Positions 26,447-35,802 of a stretch of DNA of 64,000 bases are shown here, piece by piece. The notes under the pieces were generated by a model. It ran no database searches. It was not told the DNA's origin and was given only the letters and a program-made list of their open reading frames with translations. The translations under genes and the position numbers were made by a program. This DNA is from Rhizobacter sp. Root1238 (lineage in GTDB: Bacteria; Pseudomonadota; Gammaproteobacteria; Burkholderiales; Burkholderiaceae_C). Positions within the stretch are counted from its first letter, which is position 1. Each line of letters opens with the position of its first letter. The stretch covers positions 193,841 to 257,840 of the forward strand of contig NZ_LMDM01000049.1 of assembly GCF_001425825.1 (NCBI RefSeq), in the 5' to 3' direction.

Positions 26447-26788
26447 ATGAAGGACCAGACCCTCGAAGCCTGCCTGGCGGCCTGCCAGGCCTGCGCCACC
26501 GCCTGCCTGCAATGCGCGGTCGCCTGCCTCGGCGAGCCCGACCCGGCGTCGATGCGGCGCTGCATTGCGCTCGACCTGGACTGCGCCGACGCCTGCCGGC
26601 TGACCGCCGCCTACCTCGCGCGCGACAGCAGCCACCTCGGCGATGCCTGCGAGCTGAGCGCGCACCTGTGCCGCGTGTGCGGCGACGAATGCGGCAAGCA
26701 CCCGATGGACCACTGCCAGGCCTGTGCGCAGGCCTGCCGCGCCTGCGCCCAGGCCTGCGAAGCCCTCGCGGGCCGCGGCCATCTCTGA
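26447..26788 (+). CDS. Four-helix-bundle copper-binding protein (Csp/DUF326 type)
   Basis: A 113-residue helical protein with a dense Cys pattern (CLAACQACATACLQCAVAC, then CADACR, CELSAHLCRVCGDECGKH, CQACAQACRACAQACEA). This is diagnostic of Csp-like four-helix bundles that store Cu(I) inside the helix bundle. No Tat or Sec signal is present, so it is the cytosolic type. The ATG at 26447 is preferred over 26438, because the upstream GAGGGG is then properly spaced. Its position before a catalase fits a metal/oxidative stress role. Confidence 0.88.
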   Translation: MKDQTLEACLAACQACATACLQCAVACLGEPDPASMRRCIALDLDCADACRLTAAYLARDSSHLGDACELSAHLCRVCGDECGKHPMDHCQACAQACRACAQACEALAGRGHL

Positions 26789-26805
26789 CTTTTCTGCGAG
26801 CACCC

Positions 26806-29160
26806 ATGCCCAAGACACCCCCGAAGACCTCCGCCGGCAAGCGCCGCCCGATCCCGCCGAGCCCGGCCGGCCAGGAACGCCAGGCCGTCGAGGTGCAGGC
26901 GCTGGCCGCGGCGATCCCGTTCAATGCCAACAAGCCGAACGAGATCGGGCGCGACAACGCGGTCGCGCCGCCGGTCGGGCAGCGCAGCCCGCTCGCATCG
27001 GTGTCGACCGGCGCCGGCACGTTGAGCGAGGTCAACGACACCGGCAAGACCGGCGAGGGCGGCGAGGACACGCCGTCGCACGACGGGTTCGGCTCGTTGC
27101 AGCGGGTGCGCGCCGACGCCGGCGGCGAAGTGCTGACGACCAATCAGGGCGTCGCGGTCGGCGACAACCAGAACTCGCTGAAGGCGGGGCTGCGCGGGCC
27201 GGCGCTGCTCGAAGACTTCATCCTGCGCGAGAAGATCACGCACTTCGACCACGAGCGCATCCCGGAGCGCATCGTGCATGCGCGCGGCTCGGCGGCACAC
27301 GGCTTCTTCGAGTGCTACAAGCCACTGACCCAGTTGACGCGCGCCGCGCCGTTCGCCGATGCCGGCAAGCGCACGCCGGTGTTCGTGCGCTTCTCGACCG
27401 TGGCCGGCGAGCGCGGCTCGATCGACACCGCGCGCGACGTGCGCGGCTTCGCGGTCAAGTTCTACACCGACGAAGGCAACTGGGACCTGGTCGGCAACAA
27501 CATCCCGGTGTTCTTCATCCAGGACGCGATGAAGTTCCCCGACCTCGTGCACGCGGTCAAGCCGGAGCCGCACCACGGCATGCCGCAGGCGGCGTCGGCG
27601 CACGACACCTTCTGGGATTTCGTGTCGCTGATGCCGGAGTCGACCCACATGCTGATGTGGGCGATGTCCGACCGCGCGATCCCGCGCAGCTACCGGATGA
27701 TGCAGGGCTTCGGCGTGCACACCTACCGCTTCGTCAACGCGCGCGGCGAGAGCAGCTTCGTCAAGTTCCACTGGAAGCCGCTGCTCGGCACGCACTCGCT
27801 GGTGTGGGACGAGGCGGTGAAGATCGCCGGCGCCGATGCGGACTATCACCGGCGCGACCTGTGGGAAGCGATCGAATCGGGCGAGTACCCCGAGTGGGAA
27901 CTGGGCGTGCAGGTGTTCAGCGAGGCGCAGGCCGAGGCCTTCAGCTTCGACGTGCTCGACGCGACCAAGCTCATCCCGGAAGAGCTGGTGCCGCTGCAGC
28001 CGGTCGGCCGCATGGTGCTGAACCGCAACCCGGACAACTTCTTCGCCGAGACCGAGCAGGTCGCGTTCTGCGTCGCGCACGTGGTGCCGGGCATCGACTT
28101 CAGCAACGACCCGCTGCTGGCCGGGCGCATCCATTCGTATGTCGACACGCAGATCTCGCGGCTGGGCGGGCCGAACTTCCACGAGATCCCGATCAACGCG
28201 CCGCTCGCGCCGGTGCACAACAACCAGCGCGACGGGCTGCACCGGCAGACGGTGAACCGCGGCCGGGTCGCGTACGAGCCGAACTCGCTCGGCGGCGGCT
28301 GCCCGTTCCAGGCCGGCAGCGCGGGCTTCGTGTCGTTCCCGCAGCCGGTCAACGGCGAGAAGCTGCGCGGCAAGCCGGAGAAGTTCGCCGACCACTACAC
28401 GCAGGCCACGCTGTTCTACGACAGCCAGACGCCGGTCGAGCAGGCGCACATCGCCGGCGCCTTCCGCTTCGAGCTGAGCAAGGTGATGGTGGCGGCGGTG
28501 CGCGAGCGCATGGTGGCGTCGCTGCTGAACGTGTCGAAGCCGCTGGCGAAGGCGGTCGCCGACGGTCTCGGCATGCCGCTGCCGCCGCCGTTGCCGCGCG
28601 CGCTGCCGAAGCCGGCGAAGCCGGAGGTCACGGTGTCACCGCCGCTGTCGCTGAAGGCGCGGCCGGGCGACGGCAGCATCCGCACGCGCCGCATCGCGTT
28701 GCTTGCCGCGCATGGCGTGGCCGGCAAGCCGATCGCGAAGCTGATGGCGGCGCTGTTGAAGGCCGGGGCGGTGGCAACGGTGGTCGCGCCGCGCATCGGC
28801 GCGGTGACGACGGCCGATGGCGAGCCGCTGGTCGCGACCGGGTCGATGGAGAACTCGCCGCCGGTGCTGTTCGACGCGGTCGTGCTGCCCGATGGGGCGA
28901 AGGGCGTCGACGTGCTGCTCGGGCTCGGGCAGGCGCTGGAGTACGCGACGCTGACGTGGCGGCACGGCAAGACGCTGCTGGCGTTGGGCGCCGGTCGCGC
29001 ATTGATCGAGAAGGCCGGTGTGCCGACGACGCTGGGCGATGGGTCGCCGGACCCGGGCGTGCTGTTCGGCAACGCCGACGACAAGACGATCCAGGCCTTC
29101 ATCGCCGCAGTGGCGAAGCACCGGCACCCGCAGCGCGAGGGAGATCCGCCGCGGGTCTGA
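26806..29160 (+). CDS. katE: Large-subunit catalase (HPII/KatE clade)
   Basis: A 784-residue clade II haem catalase. About 95 N-terminal residues precede the core. The catalytic His158 lies in [12 protein letters not shown], the distal Asn in [10 protein letters not shown], and the haem-ligand Tyr445 in [11 protein letters not shown]-terminal flavodoxin/DJ-1-like domain (about 630-784, [19 protein letters not shown]) is present, as in E. coli HPII, but looks shortened. It decomposes hydrogen peroxide. It begins 17 bp after the copper-binding protein gene, so these genes are probably one stress operon. Confidence 0.95.
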   Translation: MPKTPPKTSAGKRRPIPPSPAGQERQAVEVQALAAAIPFNANKPNEIGRDNAVAPPVGQRSPLASVSTGAGTLSEVNDTGKTGEGGEDTPSHDGFGSLQRVRADAGGEVLTTNQGVAVGDNQNSLKAGLRGPALLEDFILREKITHFDHERIPERIVHARGSAAHGFFECYKPLTQLTRAAPFADAGKRTPVFVRFSTVAGERGSIDTARDVRGFAVKFYTDEGNWDLVGNNIPVFFIQDAMKFPDLVHAVKPEPHHGMPQAASAHDTFWDFVSLMPESTHMLMWAMSDRAIPRSYRMMQGFGVHTYRFVNARGESSFVKFHWKPLLGTHSLVWDEAVKIAGADADYHRRDLWEAIESGEYPEWELGVQVFSEAQAEAFSFDVLDATKLIPEELVPLQPVGRMVLNRNPDNFFAETEQVAFCVAHVVPGIDFSNDPLLAGRIHSYVDTQISRLGGPNFHEIPINAPLAPVHNNQRDGLHRQTVNRGRVAYEPNSLGGGCPFQAGSAGFVSFPQPVNGEKLRGKPEKFADHYTQATLFYDSQTPVEQAHIAGAFRFELSKVMVAAVRERMVASLLNVSKPLAKAVADGLGMPLPPPLPRALPKPAKPEVTVSPPLSLKARPGDGSIRTRRIALLAAHGVAGKPIAKLMAALLKAGAVATVVAPRIGAVTTADGEPLVATGSMENSPPVLFDAVVLPDGAKGVDVLLGLGQALEYATLTWRHGKTLLALGAGRALIEKAGVPTTLGDGSPDPGVLFGNADDKTIQAFIAAVAKHRHPQREGDPPRV

Positions 29161-29178
29161 GGCCGGCCCGGAGCCCCG

Positions 29179-30249
29179 CTACTTCGGACGCGGCGGCTCC
29201 AGCCCGGCATCCGGGTGCGTGAGCGTCCCGCTGCGCAATTGCGCGACGGCCGACACCACGGCCCGCGCGACGTTGCGCGTCTCCTGCTGGAACGCCGTGT
29301 CGGCATCCAGCGCCTCGTGGCTGTTGAAGTACGGCTCGTAGTAGCCGAGGTAGCGGGCGAGCCGTGCGCCGTCGCCGGCATCGACCAGGCCCATCCAGTC
29401 GAGCCAGTCGGCCAGCGCATGCCGCTGCTGCTCGATGCCGGCCACGTCGCCGTGCACCACCAGCCCGTAGACGCGGCCGGCGAGGTGCTTCGGGAAGTCC
29501 CAGCCTTTCTCCTCGATCGCCTTCGCCTCGGCGACCTTCTTGCCGTGCGTGCTGGTCGGGTCCGGGTTGCCGCCGTCGGCACAGACCAGCCGGTCGATCA
29601 TCAGCTTCAACGGACTCGGCGACTGGTACCAGTAGGTGGGCGCGACGATCACGATGCCGTGCGCGCTGACCCAGCGCTCGTAGATCTCGGCCATCCAGTC
29701 GCTGGCCTGGTCGAGCGCATGGTTCGGGTAGCAGCTGCACGGCCAGTGGCACAGCGGCATCGCGGTGCCGACGCAGCCCTTGCATGGGTGGATGCGGCGG
29801 CCGTATTCCGACGTGACGAGGCTCAGGTCGAGCAGGTCGCCATCGAGGCCGGCCTGCTCGATTTCCTCGCGCACCAGGCCGCTCAGCCGCCAGGTCTTCG
29901 ACACCTCGCCGGGGCAGGTGCCGTCGTTGCGCGCGCTGCCACACACCACCAGCACGCGCGAGCGCGTGCCGGGCCTGGCCCAGTTCGCCTGCGCGGCCTT
30001 CAGGCGCTGGCGGGTGTCCAGCCATTGCACCGCGACCTCGTAGCCCGGGTCCGCGAAGCCGGGGCCGGCCGCGCGGGTGACCGGCGCCTTGCGGCCCTCG
30101 TCGACCGCCTTCCAGGCGATCTCCTCGAGCCGCGCGATCGCATCGCGTTCGGCGTCGTAGGCCGGGTCGAACCAGCGCTCCTGGAAGCGCCGGTGGAACT
30201 CGTCACGCGTCAGCGGCGTGTCGGCCTGGCCGGTGCGGATCTCGGGCAT
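29179..30249 (-). CDS. NADPH-dependent FMN reductase-like flavoprotein
   Basis: A 356-residue protein. A 95-residue N-terminal extension is followed by a flavodoxin-like fold: VLVVCGSARNDGTC (FMN phosphate loop), a Cys-rich segment (HPCKGCVGTAMPLCHWPCSCYP), and VIVAPTYWYQSPSPLKLMIDRL, as in NAD(P)H-dependent FMN reductases of the iron-sulfur flavoprotein group. The Cys cluster could hold metal or a redox centre. It probably reduces quinones or other electron acceptors; substrate unknown. It is the last gene of a reverse-strand operon with a 24-residue peptide gene and a membrane protein. Confidence 0.85.
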   Translation of the reverse strand: MPEIRTGQADTPLTRDEFHRRFQERWFDPAYDAERDAIARLEEIAWKAVDEGRKAPVTRAAGPGFADPGYEVAVQWLDTRQRLKAAQANWARPGTRSRVLVVCGSARNDGTCPGEVSKTWRLSGLVREEIEQAGLDGDLLDLSLVTSEYGRRIHPCKGCVGTAMPLCHWPCSCYPNHALDQASDWMAEIYERWVSAHGIVIVAPTYWYQSPSPLKLMIDRLVCADGGNPDPTSTHGKKVAEAKAIEEKGWDFPKHLAGRVYGLVVHGDVAGIEQQRHALADWLDWMGLVDAGDGARLARYLGYYEPYFNSHEALDADTAFQQETRNVARAVVSAVAQLRSGTLTHPDAGLEPPRPK

Positions 30250-30267
30250 CGCGGCGGGCCGTCGGCG

Positions 30268-30342
30268 TCAATGGAAGAACAGCGCGATCAGGATGATGAT
30301 CGGGATCGGCACGCCGAGGAAGAACAGGAGAAGGGATCGCAT
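30268..30342 (-). CDS. Predicted 24-residue membrane peptide
   Basis: A short frame (MRSLLLFFLGVPIPIIILIA then LFFH) encodes one hydrophobic helix. A GGAGA ribosome site lies 7 bp before the ATG, and it sits neatly between two co-directional genes (gaps of 18 and 34 bp). It looks like a real small membrane protein, but no homologue or function can be named from sequence alone. Confidence 0.5.
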   Translation of the reverse strand: MRSLLLFFLGVPIPIIILIALFFH

Positions 30343-30376
30343 CAGGTGTCTCCGGTGGTGGGCTGTTCGGTGGGAC

Positions 30377-31345
30377 TCACAGATCGCGCTGGCTGCCGCC
30401 CCAGGTCGCGCACAGGCTCGCGACGAAGGCACCGGCCAGCAGCGAGATGAACAGCCACAGCGAGGCATACGTCGAGGCCTTGCGTGCGGTGTCGGCCGCG
30501 TCGCGCGCACGCCCCTGGGCATCGTTCAGCGCGGTCTGCAGGCGGTTCCAGGTGTCGGTGACGCGCCGCTCGGCGTCGGCCTGCGACAGGCCGGTGCGCT
30601 GCGCGACCAGCTGGCCGAGGTAGCGCATGTCGTCGGGCGGCAGCGTCGCGGCGCGGCCGCTGGCCGCGAAGATGCGTGCGACCTCGGCCAGCGGCGGGGC
30701 ATCGCTCGTGGTGGGCGCGGTGGCCGCCGCGGCCGCCGGATCCCGGCGGAACAACGCATCGGCGTGGTAGCTCATCGCGTCGGCGGCGCTGTTGCCCGAC
30801 ACCGCCGAGGCGGCACCCGCGGCACCGGTCACGCCGGCGGCCACGCCTGCCGCGGCCACGGTCCCGCCGGCCCGCACGCCGGTGCCGACGATGCCGCCGA
30901 TCGCGCTGCCCAGCATCGCCGCGGTGGCCAGCGACGCGACCGCCCAGGCCAGGAAGCCGTGCGCCGTGTCGCGGAAGTAGACCTCGTCGACGGCGGTGTC
31001 CGCCCAGCGCGTGCGCAGCCGGCCGGCGAGGTAGCCGCCCATGCCCGATGCGGCGACCTGCGTCAGCGTGACCCACAGGATCGTGCCGACGCCGAAGGTC
31101 GTTGCGCTCACGCCGTCGCGTGCCCACGGCGACAGCGCCGACAGGCCGAGCCCGACGCCGAGGATCATCAGGATCAGCGACAGCGCGGCCGCGCCTGCGG
31201 CGCCGGCCAGCACCGCGCCCCACGACACCGCGCTGCGGCCGTTGTCGGCGGCGACCGGCACGGCGGCGGGTGCGATGGAGGGAACGGCGCGGCGGCCGGA
31301 CAGGCCGTCTTGGATGCCGACGCTTGCAACGTCCTGGTAGGCCAT
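30377..31345 (-). CDS. Multi-pass membrane protein, unknown function
   Basis: A 322-residue protein. Hydrophobic segments occur at about 40-65, 82-105, 130-160 and 295-315. Gly/Ala-rich second and third helices (AIGGIVGTGVRAGG) are separated from the last helix by a soluble stretch with an amphipathic part (TGLSQADAERRVTDTWNRLQ). It resembles uncharacterised PhnA-like/YMGG-type membrane proteins of stress operons only in general character, so no function is assigned. It heads an operon with the peptide and FMN reductase genes; TCCTACA lies 101 bp upstream of its start. Confidence 0.75.
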   Translation of the reverse strand: MAYQDVASVGIQDGLSGRRAVPSIAPAAVPVAADNGRSAVSWGAVLAGAAGAAALSLILMILGVGLGLSALSPWARDGVSATTFGVGTILWVTLTQVAASGMGGYLAGRLRTRWADTAVDEVYFRDTAHGFLAWAVASLATAAMLGSAIGGIVGTGVRAGGTVAAAGVAAGVTGAAGAASAVSGNSAADAMSYHADALFRRDPAAAAATAPTTSDAPPLAEVARIFAASGRAATLPPDDMRYLGQLVAQRTGLSQADAERRVTDTWNRLQTALNDAQGRARDAADTARKASTYASLWLFISLLAGAFVASLCATWGGSQRDL

Positions 31346-31445
31346 GGTGGGTGTCTCCTGTGGGCGGGCGGCCGGGCGGTGGCCGCGATGCATCGATGGT
31401 CGGCGCGCCGCAGGCCAGCGCGCGTCGGACTGCGATGGCACGCGC

Positions 31446-31452
31446 TGTAGGA
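31446..31452 (-). promoter_or_regulatory. TCCTACA motif, copy 4 (upstream of membrane protein operon)
   Basis: Reverse-strand TCCTACA followed by GCGCG and TGCC, 101 bp before the membrane protein start, in the gap shared with the divergent phasin gene. Confidence 0.45.
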
Positions 31453-31518
31453 ATACGGCGCGACCCGCTGCTGCACGGCAGCACGGCAATTACAGTGGCT
31501 GCAACCCAGGAGTCCGTC

Positions 31519-31914
31519 ATGTCGAAACGCCAACACATCGCGCTTGCGCAACGCAGTGCCGAACTCGCCTTTGCCGTGCCGCAGGTGATGGCACACCGCA
31601 TCGCCCGCATGGCCCTCGCCGGTGCGGCGCCGTCCGAACGCGACCGGCGCGAGTTCACGCGCATGAGTGCCGAGAAGACCGCCGCGTTCCAGCAGTCGTG
31701 GGCCGCGATGGCGACGCAGGCCTGGCGCGCGCAGCAGGCCTTCGCGTTGTTCTGGTGGCGCGCCTGCCTGTCGCCGTGGGGGCCGCCGTCGGCGCAGGCG
31801 ATCGGCACGCAGCTGCAATCGGCCGCGCTCGGCGTGATCGGCCATGGCCTCGCGCCGGTGCACCGCACCGCGGTCGCCAACGCGAAACGCCTGTCTCGCA
31901 CCCGCCTGCGCTGA
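31519..31914 (+). CDS. Phasin-like granule-associated protein
   Basis: A 131-residue Ala/Gln-rich helical protein (RQHIALAQRSAELAFAVPQVMAHR; AFQQSWAAMATQAWRAQQAF). It resembles short phasins that coat polyhydroxyalkanoate granules in Burkholderiales. Aromatic residues in FALFWWRACLSPWG may form a granule contact. No PHA synthase gene is in the window, so the assignment rests on composition and pattern. It ends 2 bp before a hybrid kinase start, so the two are co-transcribed, an unusual pairing. Confidence 0.65.
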   Translation: MSKRQHIALAQRSAELAFAVPQVMAHRIARMALAGAAPSERDRREFTRMSAEKTAAFQQSWAAMATQAWRAQQAFALFWWRACLSPWGPPSAQAIGTQLQSAALGVIGHGLAPVHRTAVANAKRLSRTRLR

Positions 31915-31916
31915 CG

Positions 31917-33689
31917 ATGGACGCGTTGCCGATCGCGCTGTCGTTGATGCTCGGCGCGCTGCTGCCGGGCGCGGTCTGGCTCGGCTGGTCGCTGCATTGC
32001 AGCCGGCGGCTGCACCGCAACGAACTGGCCGAGCGACGACGCACCGCCCAGCGGCTGGCCGATGCCGAAGCGCGGCATGCCGAGTTGCAGGCGCGGCTCG
32101 AGGCCCGCGTCGCCGCGCGCACCGAAGCGCTGCAGGCCAGCGAGGCGCGCATGCGCACCATCTTCTCGACCAGCTTCCAGTACCAGGGCCTGCTGGCGCT
32201 CGACGGCAGCCTGCTCGACACCAACGAGACCTCGCTGCGCGGCATCGGTGCCACGCTCGAGCAGGTGGTCGGCCGGCCGTTCTGGGATTCGCCGTGGTTC
32301 GCGCGCACGCCGGGCATGCCCGAGACGGTGCGGCTGGCGGTGCAGGCCGCAGCCCAGGGCCACAGCCGGCGCCAGGAGATGCGCCTGCTGCTGCCGGCCG
32401 GCTGGCGGCAGTTCGATTTCGCGGTGCGGCCGGTGCACGACCGCGACGGCGCGGTGGTCGCGATCGTGCCGGAGGCGATCGACATCACCGAGCGCCACCA
32501 GGCGGAAGAGCGGCTGCGGCAGGCGCAGAAGATGGAAGCCGTCGGGCAATTGACCGGCGGCGTCGCGCACGACTTCAACAACCTGCTGCAGGTGATCTCG
32601 GCCAACCTGCACCTGGTGTCGCGGCTGACGCGCGACGACGTGAAGGTGATGCAGCGGCTGGACAGCGCGACCGAGGCGGTGCGCCGCGGCGCCAAGCTGG
32701 CGAGCCAGCTGCTGGCGTTCGGCCGCCGCCAGGCGCTTGCGCCGCGGGTGGTCGACGTGGGCCGCTTCATCACCGGCCTCGAGGACCTGGTGCGCCGCTC
32801 GATCGGCGAGGGCGTCGAGGTCGAGGTCATCGTGTCCGGCGGGCTGTGGCACACCTTCGTCGACCCGACGCAGATCGAGAACGCGCTGCTCAACCTGGCC
32901 ATCAACGCCCGCGACGCGATGGACGGCAACGGCCGGCTGACGATCGAGGTCGGCAATGCCTTCCTGGACGACGACTACGTGCGCGGCCAGCCCGACGTGA
33001 AGCCGGGCCAGTACGTGATGCTGGCCGTCACCGACACCGGCTGCGGCATGACGCCGCAGGTGCTGTCGCAGGTGTTCCAGCCGTTCTTCTCGACCAAGCC
33101 GGCCGGCAGCGGCACCGGGCTCGGGCTGTCGATGGTCTACGGCTTCGTGCGGCAATCGGGCGGCCACGTGAAGATCTACAGCGAGCCGGGGCAGGGCACG
33201 AGCGTCAAGGTCTACCTGCCGCGCGCGCACGACGCCGAGGCCCAGGTCGACGCGGCGCCCCACCCGGCCGCCACCGGCGACGCGAGCGGCGGCGCCGAAA
33301 CGGTGCTGGTGGTCGAGGACGATGCCGCGGTGCGCCGCGCCACCGTCGAGATGCTGCAGGAGCTCGGCTACCGGGTGCTGAAGGCGAGCGATGCCGACCA
33401 GGCGCTGGTCGTGATCGACGACGCGGTGGCGCACCACGCGGCGATCGACCTGCTGTTCACCGACGTCGTGATGCCCGGCCGCCTGAAGAGCCCGGAACTC
33501 GCCGACAAGGCGCGCGAACGGTTGCCCGGCATTGCGGTGCTGTTCACGTCGGGCTATGCGCAGAACGCGATCGTGCACGGCGGCCGGCTCGACCCCGGCG
33601 TCGAGCTGTTGCCCAAGCCGTACAGCGCGCGGGCGCTGGCGAGCAAGGTGCGGGCGGTGCTGGACCACGGCGCGCGCCTGCCGCAGTGA
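31917..33689 (+). CDS. Membrane-anchored PAS hybrid histidine kinase
   Basis: A 590-residue kinase. One N-terminal membrane helix (residues 4-26) precedes a coiled coil (RRTAQRLADAEARHAELQARL). A PAS domain (about 75-195) leads to an HWE/NtrB-like H box (GGVAHDFNNLLQVIS) with the phospho-His in VAHDFNN. The ATPase domain has NLAINARDAM, VTDTGCGM and GTGLGLSM. The C-terminal receiver has FTDVVMPGRLKS as its acceptor region and Lys in LPKPYS. This is the blue-light/PAS hybrid type with FixL-like catalytic core; there is no LOV Cys motif visible. Coupled to the phasin gene. Confidence 0.9.
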   Translation: MDALPIALSLMLGALLPGAVWLGWSLHCSRRLHRNELAERRRTAQRLADAEARHAELQARLEARVAARTEALQASEARMRTIFSTSFQYQGLLALDGSLLDTNETSLRGIGATLEQVVGRPFWDSPWFARTPGMPETVRLAVQAAAQGHSRRQEMRLLLPAGWRQFDFAVRPVHDRDGAVVAIVPEAIDITERHQAEERLRQAQKMEAVGQLTGGVAHDFNNLLQVISANLHLVSRLTRDDVKVMQRLDSATEAVRRGAKLASQLLAFGRRQALAPRVVDVGRFITGLEDLVRRSIGEGVEVEVIVSGGLWHTFVDPTQIENALLNLAINARDAMDGNGRLTIEVGNAFLDDDYVRGQPDVKPGQYVMLAVTDTGCGMTPQVLSQVFQPFFSTKPAGSGTGLGLSMVYGFVRQSGGHVKIYSEPGQGTSVKVYLPRAHDAEAQVDAAPHPAATGDASGGAETVLVVEDDAAVRRATVEMLQELGYRVLKASDADQALVVIDDAVAHHAAIDLLFTDVVMPGRLKSPELADKARERLPGIAVLFTSGYAQNAIVHGGRLDPGVELLPKPYSARALASKVRAVLDHGARLPQ

Positions 33690-33738
33690 CGATCCGCGGC
33701 ACCCTGGAACAAGAAGTGTCCGCTGTCCGACAGGATCG

Positions 33739-33767
33739 GCACCTGACAGTTTTTGAATGACAGGTGC
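33739..33767. other. Inverted repeat in gap after hybrid kinase
   Basis: GCACCTG (33739-33745) and CAGGTGC (33761-33767) are inverted around a T/A-rich 15-base centre. The 227-bp gap 33690-33916 holds no convincing gene; the frame through it is Arg-rich. The element could be a weak terminator of the kinase mRNA or an operator for the next genes. Confidence 0.35.
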
Positions 33768-33916
33768 ACGCCGTGTCGATGGCCGGCGCAAACGCAGCGC
33801 CGGCGCGGCCCGGCCGCAAGCGAGGGCTGACAAATCGCGCGCTGCGCCGGCGCGCCGACATGGACCGCTTCTTGCCATTCCCCCGGCATCGCGCCGCACA
33901 GCGGTGCTCCTCCGGG

Positions 33917-34144
33917 ATGGAAACGATGTCTTCCAGGAAGCCTGGTGCCGAGGATGCGGCACCCTTGTTCCAGCGACTGTGGTCTCGCATCGGCGGCGCG
34001 CCGCTGCGCAACGATCCGGACGCCGCGGCGCCTTCGACGATGCAGCACTCCGGCTTCACGTCCGCCGGCGCCTGGGCCGACACCGTGATCGACGACGACC
34101 GGCGCACCGCGCCCACCGATGATGCGAACAATGGCCTTTCGTGA
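33917..34144 (+). CDS. Hypothetical 75-residue acidic protein
   Basis: Not recognised. From ATG 33917 (or 33926) the frame has G/C-rich third positions and ordinary composition (PLFQRLWSRIGGAPLRND, DTVIDDDRRTAPTDDANN), unlike the Arg-rich upstream part of the same frame, which is left out. The gene overlaps the start of a GNAT acetyltransferase by 14 bp. It may be a small substrate or accessory protein of that enzyme, but nothing beyond the overlap supports this. Confidence 0.45.
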   Translation: METMSSRKPGAEDAAPLFQRLWSRIGGAPLRNDPDAAAPSTMQHSGFTSAGAWADTVIDDDRRTAPTDDANNGLS

Positions 34145-34868
34145 TGTCCTCTCCCGTGACGCGCGCCCCCGCGACGATGCCGCTGCTTCGTTCCTCGACG
34201 ACTTCGGCGATTTCAATCTCAGTGGGCGTGTCGTCGACGACGGCCTGCCCCCCACCGAAGCCGCGCCACTGGCCGCTGCGCCGTGGCAGTTCGAGATGGG
34301 CGACACCGCATCGCGCCGGATCGACACGCGCGACCCGACGGAGCCCTTGCGCTTCGACGGCATGGTGCTGCGACCCTGGACGCGCGACGACGCCCGGGCA
34401 ATGGCCGAAGCAGTCCGCGAATCGACCGGCACGATCGGCCGCTGGATGGATTGGTGCCACCCCGGCTACGGCGTGCGCGACGCGATCGACTGGGTCGATG
34501 TCTGCGCCGACAGCCTGGCCCAGGGGCAGGCCTGCGAATTCGGGCTGTTCGACGAGCGCAGCGGCCGGCTGGTCGGCGGTGCCGGCCTCAACCAGTTCAA
34601 CACGGTCCACCGCGTCTGCAACCTCGGCTACTGGGTCCGCCAGTCGGCCCAGGGGCAAGGCATCGCGACCCGCGCCGCGCGTTCGCTGGCCAGCTATGGT
34701 TTCAGCGCACTGGGTTTCCAGCGCATCGAGATCGTCGTCGCCGAAGGCAACGAAGCCAGCCTTGCGGTCGCCCGCAAGCTCGGCGCGCAGTTCGAATGCC
34801 TCGCGCGCAACCGGCTGATGATCCGCGGCAACCCGGTGTCGGCGTGGGTGCACTCGCTGGTGCCGTGA
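34131..34868 (+). CDS. GNAT acetyltransferase, RimJ/RimL-like
   Basis: A 245-residue protein. Residues about 65-245 form a GNAT fold beginning RFDGMVLRPWTRDDARAMAE, with the acetyl-CoA loop in VRQSAQGQGIATRAAR (Q/RxxGxG/A pattern) and the following helix ASYGFSALGFQRIEI. This is the RimJ/RimL subgroup that acetylates protein N-termini or small amines. The first 65 residues are a poorly ordered extension not typical of the family, so translation may really begin at ATG 34296. Substrate unknown. Confidence 0.82.
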   Translation: MAFRDVLSRDARPRDDAAASFLDDFGDFNLSGRVVDDGLPPTEAAPLAAAPWQFEMGDTASRRIDTRDPTEPLRFDGMVLRPWTRDDARAMAEAVRESTGTIGRWMDWCHPGYGVRDAIDWVDVCADSLAQGQACEFGLFDERSGRLVGGAGLNQFNTVHRVCNLGYWVRQSAQGQGIATRAARSLASYGFSALGFQRIEIVVAEGNEASLAVARKLGAQFECLARNRLMIRGNPVSAWVHSLVP

Positions 34869-34895
34869 CCTCAAGCGCGCGTCGCTGCCTCATCC

Positions 34896-34992
34896 GTTCG
34901 CCCTGAGCAGGGACTGAGCTTGTCGAAGGCCCGTCTGTCGAAGGGTTGGTGCTGTGGCGCGCTGGACTTCGACAGGCTCGGTCCGAACGGGG
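34896..34992. repeat. Dispersed repeat cluster at convergent gene ends
   Basis: Copies of GTTCGCCCTGAGC, GAGCTTGTCGAAGGC and CTTCGACAGGCTCGG lie between the GNAT gene and map, which converge. Same family as at 7141-7327. Confidence 0.7.
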
Positions 34993-34998
34993 TTTCGG

Positions 34999-35802
34999 CT
35001 AAGGAATCGCCGCGTAGGCGCCGGTGCCTTCCGGCCACGGCGTCAGCACCTCGACGCCGCTCGCGGTCACCGCGACCATGTGCTCCCACTGCGCCGACAG
35101 CGAGCGGTCGCGCGTGACCACCGTCCAGCCGTCGGCCAGCGTGCGCGTGCCGGCCTTGCCGGCGTTCAGCATCGGCTCGATCGTGAACACCATGCCCGGG
35201 ACCAGCCGCAGGCCCTGGCCGCGCTGGCCGTAGTGCGCCACGGTCGGCTCGTCGTGGTAGATGCGGCCGATGCCGTGGCCGCAGTACTCGCGCACGACGG
35301 TGAAGCCCTCGCGCTGCGCCACCGTCTGGATCGCGTGGCCGACGTCGCCGAGCGTCGCGCCCGGCCGCACCGCGAGGATGCCGGCGCGCATCGCCTCGTA
35401 GGTGGTGTCGACCAGCCGTTGCGCGAGCGGCGAGACCTCGCCGACGGTGAAGCTGCGGCTGGTGTCGCCGTACCAGCCGTCGCGGATCACCGCGACGTCG
35501 ATGTTGACGATGTCGCCGTCGCGCAGCACTTCTTCTGCCGACGGGATGCCGTGGCACACCACCTCGTTGACCGAGGCGCAGATCGTCTTCGTGTAGCCGT
35601 GGTAGCCGATGTTGGCCGGCACCGCCTTCTGCACCTCGACGATGTGATCGTGGCACAGCCGGTCGAGCTCGCCGGTGCTGATGCCGGCCTTCACGTGCGG
35701 CGCGATCATCCGCAGCACGTCGGCGGCCAGCGCCCCGGCGGCGCGCGCCATCGCGAGGTCGGCGGCCGGGTGGACCTTCACGGAGCGGGCGGGGCGGTTC
35801 AT
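34999..35802 (-). CDS. map: Methionine aminopeptidase, type I
   Basis: The 267-residue enzyme removes N-terminal Met from new proteins. The five metal ligands are in place: two Asp in NIDVAVIRDGWYGDTSRSF, His in CGHGIGRIYHDEP, and two Glu in FTIEPML and SAQWEHM. Length is family-typical and it has no N-terminal zinc-finger extension. Its start overlaps the stop of the ParD-like gene (ATGA), so the two are coupled. It is not next to rpsB here, the usual housekeeping location, so it may be a second map copy. Confidence 0.95.
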   Translation of the reverse strand: MNRPARSVKVHPAADLAMARAAGALAADVLRMIAPHVKAGISTGELDRLCHDHIVEVQKAVPANIGYHGYTKTICASVNEVVCHGIPSAEEVLRDGDIVNIDVAVIRDGWYGDTSRSFTVGEVSPLAQRLVDTTYEAMRAGILAVRPGATLGDVGHAIQTVAQREGFTVVREYCGHGIGRIYHDEPTVAHYGQRGQGLRLVPGMVFTIEPMLNAGKAGTRTLADGWTVVTRDRSLSAQWEHMVAVTASGVEVLTPWPEGTGAYAAIP

